A stretch of DNA of 7,473 nt. Origin: Burkholderiales bacterium. Lineage in GTDB: Bacteria; Pseudomonadota; Gammaproteobacteria; Burkholderiales; Casimicrobiaceae. Position numbers and translations under genes: made by a program. Position 1 is the stretch's first letter; every line of letters begins with the position of its first letter. The notes beneath the pieces are model-generated. The model was not told the DNA's origin. It made no database searches and was given only the letters and a program-made list of their open reading frames with translations. Shown piece by piece: positions 6,580 through 7,473 of the stretch. Location of the stretch: positions 1-7,473 of the forward strand of contig JAICVH010000106.1 of the NCBI GenBank assembly GCA_025935435.1, read 5' to 3'.

Positions 6580-6585
6580 TCCTCC
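6580..6585 (-). promoter_or_regulatory. Strong ribosome binding site of phaB
   Basis: Read on the minus strand, GGAGGA stands 7 bases before the phaB ATG. It fixes this start and shows that phaB has its own strong initiation signal within the phaA-phaB spacer. Confidence 0.7.
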
Positions 6586-6626
6586 AGTTTGCGTTGGTCG
6601 TGCGCAGTCCGATACGTCGCGATGGC

Positions 6627-7473
6627 CTATCGCTCGACGGCCAGCGCCACGCCCATGCCACCACCGATGCATAGCGACGCCAGTCCCTTCCGCGCGTTGC
6701 GCCGCCGCATCTCATGCAGCAGCGTCACGAGTACGCGCGCGCCCGATGCACCGATCGGATGACCCAGCGCGATTGCACCGCCGTTGACATTGATCTTCGA
6801 CGTATCCCAGCCCATTTCCTTGTTGACCGCGCACGCCTGCGCTGCAAAGGCCTCGTTGATCTCCATCAGATCCAGGTCGCGCGGCGTCCAGCCCGCCTTC
6901 TCGAGGCATCGTCGCGAGGCCGGCACCGGTCCCATGCCCATGAGCGCCGGGTCGACGCCCGACGATGCGAACGCCCTGATCTTCGCCAGCGGTTGCAAGC
7001 CGAGACTCGCGGCGCGATCGGCCGTCATCACCAGCAATGCGGCAGCACCGTCGTTCAAGCCGGACGCATTCGCCGCGGTAACGCTACCGTCCTTCGCGAA
7101 CGCAGGACGCAGACCCGCAATCGAATCGAGCGTGGTGCCCGCTTTCGGGAACTCATCCTGCGCAAACGCGACAGGATCGCCCTTGCGCTGCGCAATCGTC
7201 ACCGGAACGATCTCGTCCTTGAAGCGACCGGCTTTCTGCGCCGCTTCCGCCTTGTTCTGACTCGCGACGGCGAAGGTGTCCTGCTCGTTACGCGAAATCT
7301 CGTATTTCTTTGCAACGTTCTCCGCGGTCATGCCCATGTGGTACTGGTTGTACACGTCCCACAGGCCGTCGGTGATCATCGTGTCCACCATCTTCCAGTC
7401 GCCCATGCGCTGGCCATCGCGGCTGCCCAGCAGCACGTGGGGCGATGCGCTCATGTTTTCCTGGCCGCCGGCA
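6627..7473 (-). CDS. phaA: Acetyl-CoA acetyltransferase (beta-ketothiolase) PhaA, 5' end outside window
   Basis: The enzyme condenses two acetyl-CoA into acetoacetyl-CoA, the first step of PHB synthesis. About 282 codons are present; the gene runs off the right edge, so roughly the first 110 residues, including the nucleophilic Cys near position 88, are missing. The visible frame starts AGGQENMS, the conserved thiolase motif after that Cys. Thus the ATG at 7454 is internal and not the start. Counting from it, DGLWDVYNQYHMG (29-41) is typical of biosynthetic PhaA. NEAF (200-203), GGAIALGHPIGASGAR (225-240) with catalytic His232, and LCIGGGMGVALAVER (261-275) with catalytic Cys262 complete the active site. 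The gene ends at TAG. It is the first visible gene of the run into phaB; phaC would be expected further upstream, outside the window. Confidence 0.95.
   Translation of the reverse strand, partial: AGGQENMSASPHVLLGSRDGQRMGDWKMVDTMITDGLWDVYNQYHMGMTAENVAKKYEISRNEQDTFAVASQNKAEAAQKAGRFKDEIVPVTIAQRKGDPVAFAQDEFPKAGTTLDSIAGLRPAFAKDGSVTAANASGLNDGAAALLVMTADRAASLGLQPLAKIRAFASSGVDPALMGMGPVPASRRCLEKAGWTPRDLDLMEINEAFAAQACAVNKEMGWDTSKINVNGGAIALGHPIGASGARVLVTLLHEMRRRNARKGLASLCIGGGMGVALAVER

Noticed and set aside
7452..7454. ATG at 7454 as the start of phaA
   Set aside because: The frame continues upstream as AGGQEN, the conserved thiolase motif, so this Met is internal and the gene is cut by the window edge.

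Overview
The window looks like chromosomal DNA of a beta-proteobacterium, most likely a Burkholderiales member. It is GC-rich with strong third-position GC. It carries a Bug-type (TctC) solute receptor, a family greatly expanded in that order, and its polyhydroxyalkanoate (PHA) genes match the Cupriavidus/Burkholderia versions closely. No mobile element, tRNA, rRNA or CRISPR array is visible.

Layout: the left edge holds the last 40 codons of a plus-strand phasin-like gene, followed by an inverted repeat and a strong intrinsic terminator. Everything else is on the minus strand, so it reads right to left. At the right edge is the 3' three quarters of a phaA beta-ketothiolase. It is followed by phaB (acetoacetyl-CoA reductase), an AraC-family regulator starting 7 bases after phaB, and a periplasmic cupredoxin whose start lies at or just after the regulator's stop. 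A gene-free stretch of about 300 bases with two small hairpins separates this group from a large secreted gamma-glutamyltransferase-family protein (Ntn hydrolase). That gene ends at a minus-strand-specific hairpin. Next come a small lipoprotein with an SseB-N-terminal-like domain and then the orphan Bug receptor, which converges on the phasin gene at the shared terminator.

How the genes work together: PhaA condenses two acetyl-CoA and PhaB reduces the acetoacetyl-CoA to (R)-3-hydroxybutyryl-CoA, the monomer for PHA synthase. phaC is probably just outside the right edge. A phasin coats the resulting granules. The AraC regulator and cupredoxin are packed into the same transcription direction as phaAB, where many beta-proteobacteria have phaR. 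That arrangement is the most distinctive context here. The GGT-like enzyme, lipoprotein and Bug receptor are all predicted to be exported; no shared pathway is evident.

I do not see a clearly new multi-gene system. The points most worth checking are the divergent substrate pocket of the GGT-like enzyme, the SseB-like fold on a lipoprotein, and the phaAB-araC-cupredoxin arrangement.
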